A stretch of 6,490 nt of DNA. Origin: Clostridiales bacterium. GTDB taxonomy: Bacteria; Bacillota; Clostridia; Oscillospirales; Acutalibacteraceae. Position 1 is the first letter of the stretch. The number at the start of each line of letters is the position of its first letter. This document shows positions 3,902 to 6,490 of the stretch, piece after piece. The translations under genes and the position numbers were made by a program. Where the stretch lies: positions 1-6,490 of the forward strand of contig JAJQDK010000060.1 of NCBI GenBank assembly GCA_021202245.1. Reading direction: 5' to 3'. The notes under the pieces were generated by a model. It saw nothing but the letters and a program-made list of their open reading frames with translations. It was not told the origin of the DNA and made no database searches.

Positions 3902-6462
3902 GATTGCTGGTTGTTGACGGAAACAGCATAGTAAACCGTGCTTTTTACGGTATCAGACCGCTCACCACAAGGGACGGTCAGTTTACCAATGCAATTTACG
4001 GCTTTCTTACTATGCTTTCAAAAATTAAAAATGACGAAAATCCCGATGCGGTGGCAATAGCCTTTGACCTGAAATCGCCCACCTTCAGACATAAGGCGTA
4101 TTCCGGCTACAAGGCTACACGAAAGGGTATGCCCGAGGAGCTTGCATCTCAAATGCCTCCGTTGAAGGAGCTTTTGAAGCTGCTCGGATATAAAATCGTA
4201 ACCTGCGAGGGCTATGAAGCCGATGACATTCTCGGCACGCTTGCAAGCGCCTGCGAGCAGAGCGGAAACGAGTGCGTGCTTGCAACGGGCGACAGAGACA
4301 GCTTGCAGCTTGTATCCGACAAAACAAGCGTTCATCTTTGCACGAACAAGCAGGATATTTTGTATACTCCCGAAAAAATCAAGGAGGATTACGGAGTTAC
4401 TCCGCCCGAGCTGATTGAAATTAAAGCAATTCAGGGCGATTCCTCCGATAACATTCCGGGTGTTGCGGGCATAGGTCCCAAGGGTGCGGGCGACCTTATA
4501 AGACATTTCAGCTCAGTTGATTACATTTATGAGCATATAGATGAAATTGATATTAAAGACGGAGTCAGAAATAAGCTCAAAAATTCAAGGGAAAACGCTT
4601 TTTTGAGCAGAATGTTGGGTGAAATCAAACGCAATGTACCGATTGACACCGATATTGAGCATTATAGGGTCAATATGGAGGATGCCGGCGCCTGCGCAAG
4701 ATATATGGCAAAGCTGGAGCTGTTTTCGCTGATTGACAAATACGGCTTAAAGAACGTGCCCGAAGCAGAGGGTAAAAAGGCGGAGCAAAAGCCGTTTGAG
4801 GTTGTAAAGGACGCCGATACCGATATTCTTTTAAAGAATATTAAGCAAAGTAAAAAAGCATACGTTAAGGCTGAATTTTATGAAAAAGAATTAAAAAGCT
4901 TTGCCGTGCTTTCGGACGGAAAGGTTTATGTCAGCTCGGACAGGGCGGCGTTTGCCGAAATTCTCAGGGACGAGGGTGTGGACAAGCTTACCTGCGGCTG
5001 CAAATCGCTTTTTGCTTATGCAGACAGAAACGGATTTGAAATCAGCTCCCTTATTTTTGATGTTGAGCTTGCGGCATATTTGCTTGAACCGTCGGCAAAG
5101 GATTATTCCGACGAAAATCTTGCGGCGGGCAATGGAATTGTTTTGCCCTGCACGGATGAAGAGGACTGCCGAAAATATGCCGTGCTTGCCGTTTATGATG
5201 AGCTTTGCGACAAGCTTATGATGCAGATTAGAACGAACGAGCAGGAAAAGCTGCTCGGAGATATTGAAATACCGCTTGCAAACGTGCTTGCAAAAATGGA
5301 GAATATCGGATTTGCAGTTGATAAAAACGGTATTGAGAAATACGGAAAAATGCTTTCCGCGCAGATTGCAGACCTTGAAAATTCAATTTACGAAAGCGCC
5401 GGAAGTAAATTTAATATAAATTCACCGAAGCAGCTCGGAAAGGTCTTGTTTGAGGACTTGAAGCTGCCCTGCAAAAAGAAAACCAAAAGCGGCTACAGCA
5501 CAAACGCAGAGGTGTTGGAAAGCCTGCGCTATGAGCATCCCGTGGTTGAAATGGTGCTGAATTACCGCACGCTTGCAAAGCTTAATTCAACCTACTGCGA
5601 GGGATTGCTGAAGGTAATATCCAACGACGGCAGAATACACTCAAACTTTAATCAGACCGAAACCCGTACCGGAAGAATTAGCTCAACCGAGCCGAATTTG
5701 CAGAATATTCCCGTGCGAACGGAGCTCGGAAAGGAAATGCGCAGGTTTTTCTGCGCCAAGGAGGGCTGGGTGCTTGTTGACGCCGATTATTCTCAGATTG
5801 AGCTGCGTGTGCTTGCGCATATTTCAAATGATAAAAATATGATTGAAGCGTTTAAAAATAACGACGACATCCACGCAATTACGGCATCTCAGGTGTTCAA
5901 TATGCCGCTTGATGCGGTCACGCCCGTAATAAGAAGCAGGGCAAAAGCGGTTAATTTCGGAATTGTGTACGGAATCGGAGCCTATTCGCTTGCAAAGGAC
6001 ATCGGAGTCACCAACAGGGAAGCCTCTTTGTATATCAAAAATTACCTTGCCCATTACAGCGGCGTTGATGAATATATGAAAAATGTTGTAGAAAAGGCGA
6101 AACTCGACGGTTATGTTGAAACTATGTTCGGCCGCCGCAGATACCTCCCAGAGCTTACTTCAGGCAAGCATATGCTGCGTGCGTTCGGTGAGCGTGTGGC
6201 AAGGAATATGCCCATTCAGGGCACAGCCGCAGATATTATAAAAATCGCAATGGTGCGTGTCAACGACAGAATCAAAAGAGAGGGCTTGCAGGCAAGGCTC
6301 ATTTTGCAGGTGCATGACGAGCTGATTGTAGAAGCACCGCAGGACGAGAGTATGAGAGTTGCAATGCTCCTTCAGGAGGAAATGGAAAACGCAGTCAGGC
6401 TTGAGGTTCCGCTGACTGCCGAGGCTGCAATAGGAAAGACGTGGTATGATGCAAAGGGCTGA
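3898..6462 (+). CDS. polA: DNA polymerase I
   Basis: This repair and Okazaki-fragment polymerase has 854 residues, a normal length. The N-terminal 5' nuclease (about 1-285) shows LLVVDGNSIVNRAFYG, YEADDILG (106-113), GDRDSLQLVSD (131-141) and the helix-hairpin-helix region GDSSDNIPGVAGIGPKGAG. The middle 3'-5' exonuclease-like domain (about 300-450) lacks the acidic metal ligands: no DTET-type motif and no Exo III Tyr-x3-Asp. It keeps only a relic such as FDVELAAYLLEP (387-398), so proofreading is probably absent, as in Bacillus PolA. The polymerase domain has TETRTGRISSTEPNLQNIP (587-605), motif A DADYSQIELR with D630, motif B RAKAVNFGIVYG with K683 and F687, and motif C QVHDE with D807. It starts inside the alr stop codon and its end overlaps the next gene. 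Confidence 0.99.
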   Translation: MRLLVVDGNSIVNRAFYGIRPLTTRDGQFTNAIYGFLTMLSKIKNDENPDAVAIAFDLKSPTFRHKAYSGYKATRKGMPEELASQMPPLKELLKLLGYKIVTCEGYEADDILGTLASACEQSGNECVLATGDRDSLQLVSDKTSVHLCTNKQDILYTPEKIKEDYGVTPPELIEIKAIQGDSSDNIPGVAGIGPKGAGDLIRHFSSVDYIYEHIDEIDIKDGVRNKLKNSRENAFLSRMLGEIKRNVPIDTDIEHYRVNMEDAGACARYMAKLELFSLIDKYGLKNVPEAEGKKAEQKPFEVVKDADTDILLKNIKQSKKAYVKAEFYEKELKSFAVLSDGKVYVSSDRAAFAEILRDEGVDKLTCGCKSLFAYADRNGFEISSLIFDVELAAYLLEPSAKDYSDENLAAGNGIVLPCTDEEDCRKYAVLAVYDELCDKLMMQIRTNEQEKLLGDIEIPLANVLAKMENIGFAVDKNGIEKYGKMLSAQIADLENSIYESAGSKFNINSPKQLGKVLFEDLKLPCKKKTKSGYSTNAEVLESLRYEHPVVEMVLNYRTLAKLNSTYCEGLLKVISNDGRIHSNFNQTETRTGRISSTEPNLQNIPVRTELGKEMRRFFCAKEGWVLVDADYSQIELRVLAHISNDKNMIEAFKNNDDIHAITASQVFNMPLDAVTPVIRSRAKAVNFGIVYGIGAYSLAKDIGVTNREASLYIKNYLAHYSGVDEYMKNVVEKAKLDGYVETMFGRRRYLPELTSGKHMLRAFGERVARNMPIQGTAADIIKIAMVRVNDRIKREGLQARLILQVHDELIVEAPQDESMRVAMLLQEEMENAVRLEVPLTAEAAIGKTWYDAKG

Positions 6463-6490
6463 TAAAAAATATGTTGCGTTTGTCTGCACC
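6446..6490 (+). CDS. Low-molecular-weight protein phosphatase, 5' fragment
   Basis: The last 45 nt open a frame, MMQRADKKYVAFVCT, that overlaps the end of polA by 17 nt and runs off the window. The KKYVAFVCT string matches the N-terminal strand of LMW-PTP family phosphatases (tyrosine or arginine phosphatases), whose active-site loop CxGNxCRS would begin at this cysteine. Only C14 of that loop and the following T are visible. AGGAAAG (6432-6438) lies 7 nt before the first ATG (6446); ATG 6449 is the alternative start. Overlap with polA suggests a shared operon. The identity rests on nine residues and a typical position, so it is provisional. Confidence 0.65.
   Translation, partial: MMQRADKKYVAFVCT

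Noticed and set aside
4018..4506. Minus-strand 162-codon open frame inside polA
   Set aside because: The plus strand encodes well conserved polymerase motifs throughout; this is an antisense shadow.

Overview
The window looks like a chromosomal segment from a Gram-positive anaerobe of the Eubacteriales (Clostridia), most likely an Oscillospiraceae/Ruminococcaceae-type gut bacterium. This is an inference from three things: strong Shine-Dalgarno sites (GAGGTG, AAAGGAG), a DUF1540 cysteine-rich mini-protein, and a PolA whose 3'-5' exonuclease domain has decayed as in Firmicutes. Intergenic DNA is AT-rich and packed with hairpins.

Left part (1-1090): a stretch without genes carries two palindromic repeats. 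Two small divergent genes follow. On the minus strand is a 59-residue DUF1540 protein (394-573), easy to miss because a longer open frame runs antisense to it. On the plus strand is a 110-residue protein with one membrane anchor (695-1027). They share a 121-bp spacer in which the two predicted -10 boxes overlap on opposite strands. Each gene ends in its own hairpin terminator.

Middle part (1090-2720): this is a scarred region. It holds a strong minus-strand terminator, the last 22 codons of an otherwise lost minus-strand gene, and a membrane-anchored thioredoxin-fold protein with a CxxC motif (1443-2057). The true start of that protein, at 2136, is out of frame. Three same-orientation copies of a multi-hairpin element (A 1261-1436, C 2151-2290, B 2471-2645) are interspersed. 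A and B are about 91% identical. C is strongly diverged but keeps the same hairpin order, and several stem differences are compensatory. Each copy has a promoter-like TTGNNN...TATANN at its left edge. A second, shorter hairpin repeat occurs at 1035-1088 and 2645-2697. This is the part most likely to hold something undescribed: a structured RNA or structured mobile repeat family.

Right part (2723-6490): an ordinary housekeeping operon. Alanine racemase (alr) overlaps DNA polymerase I (polA) by 4 bp. polA overlaps the start of a gene cut by the window edge, probably a low-molecular-weight protein phosphatase. Element B lies in the presumed leader of this operon, downstream of the best promoter in the window (TTGATT-N17-TATAAT).
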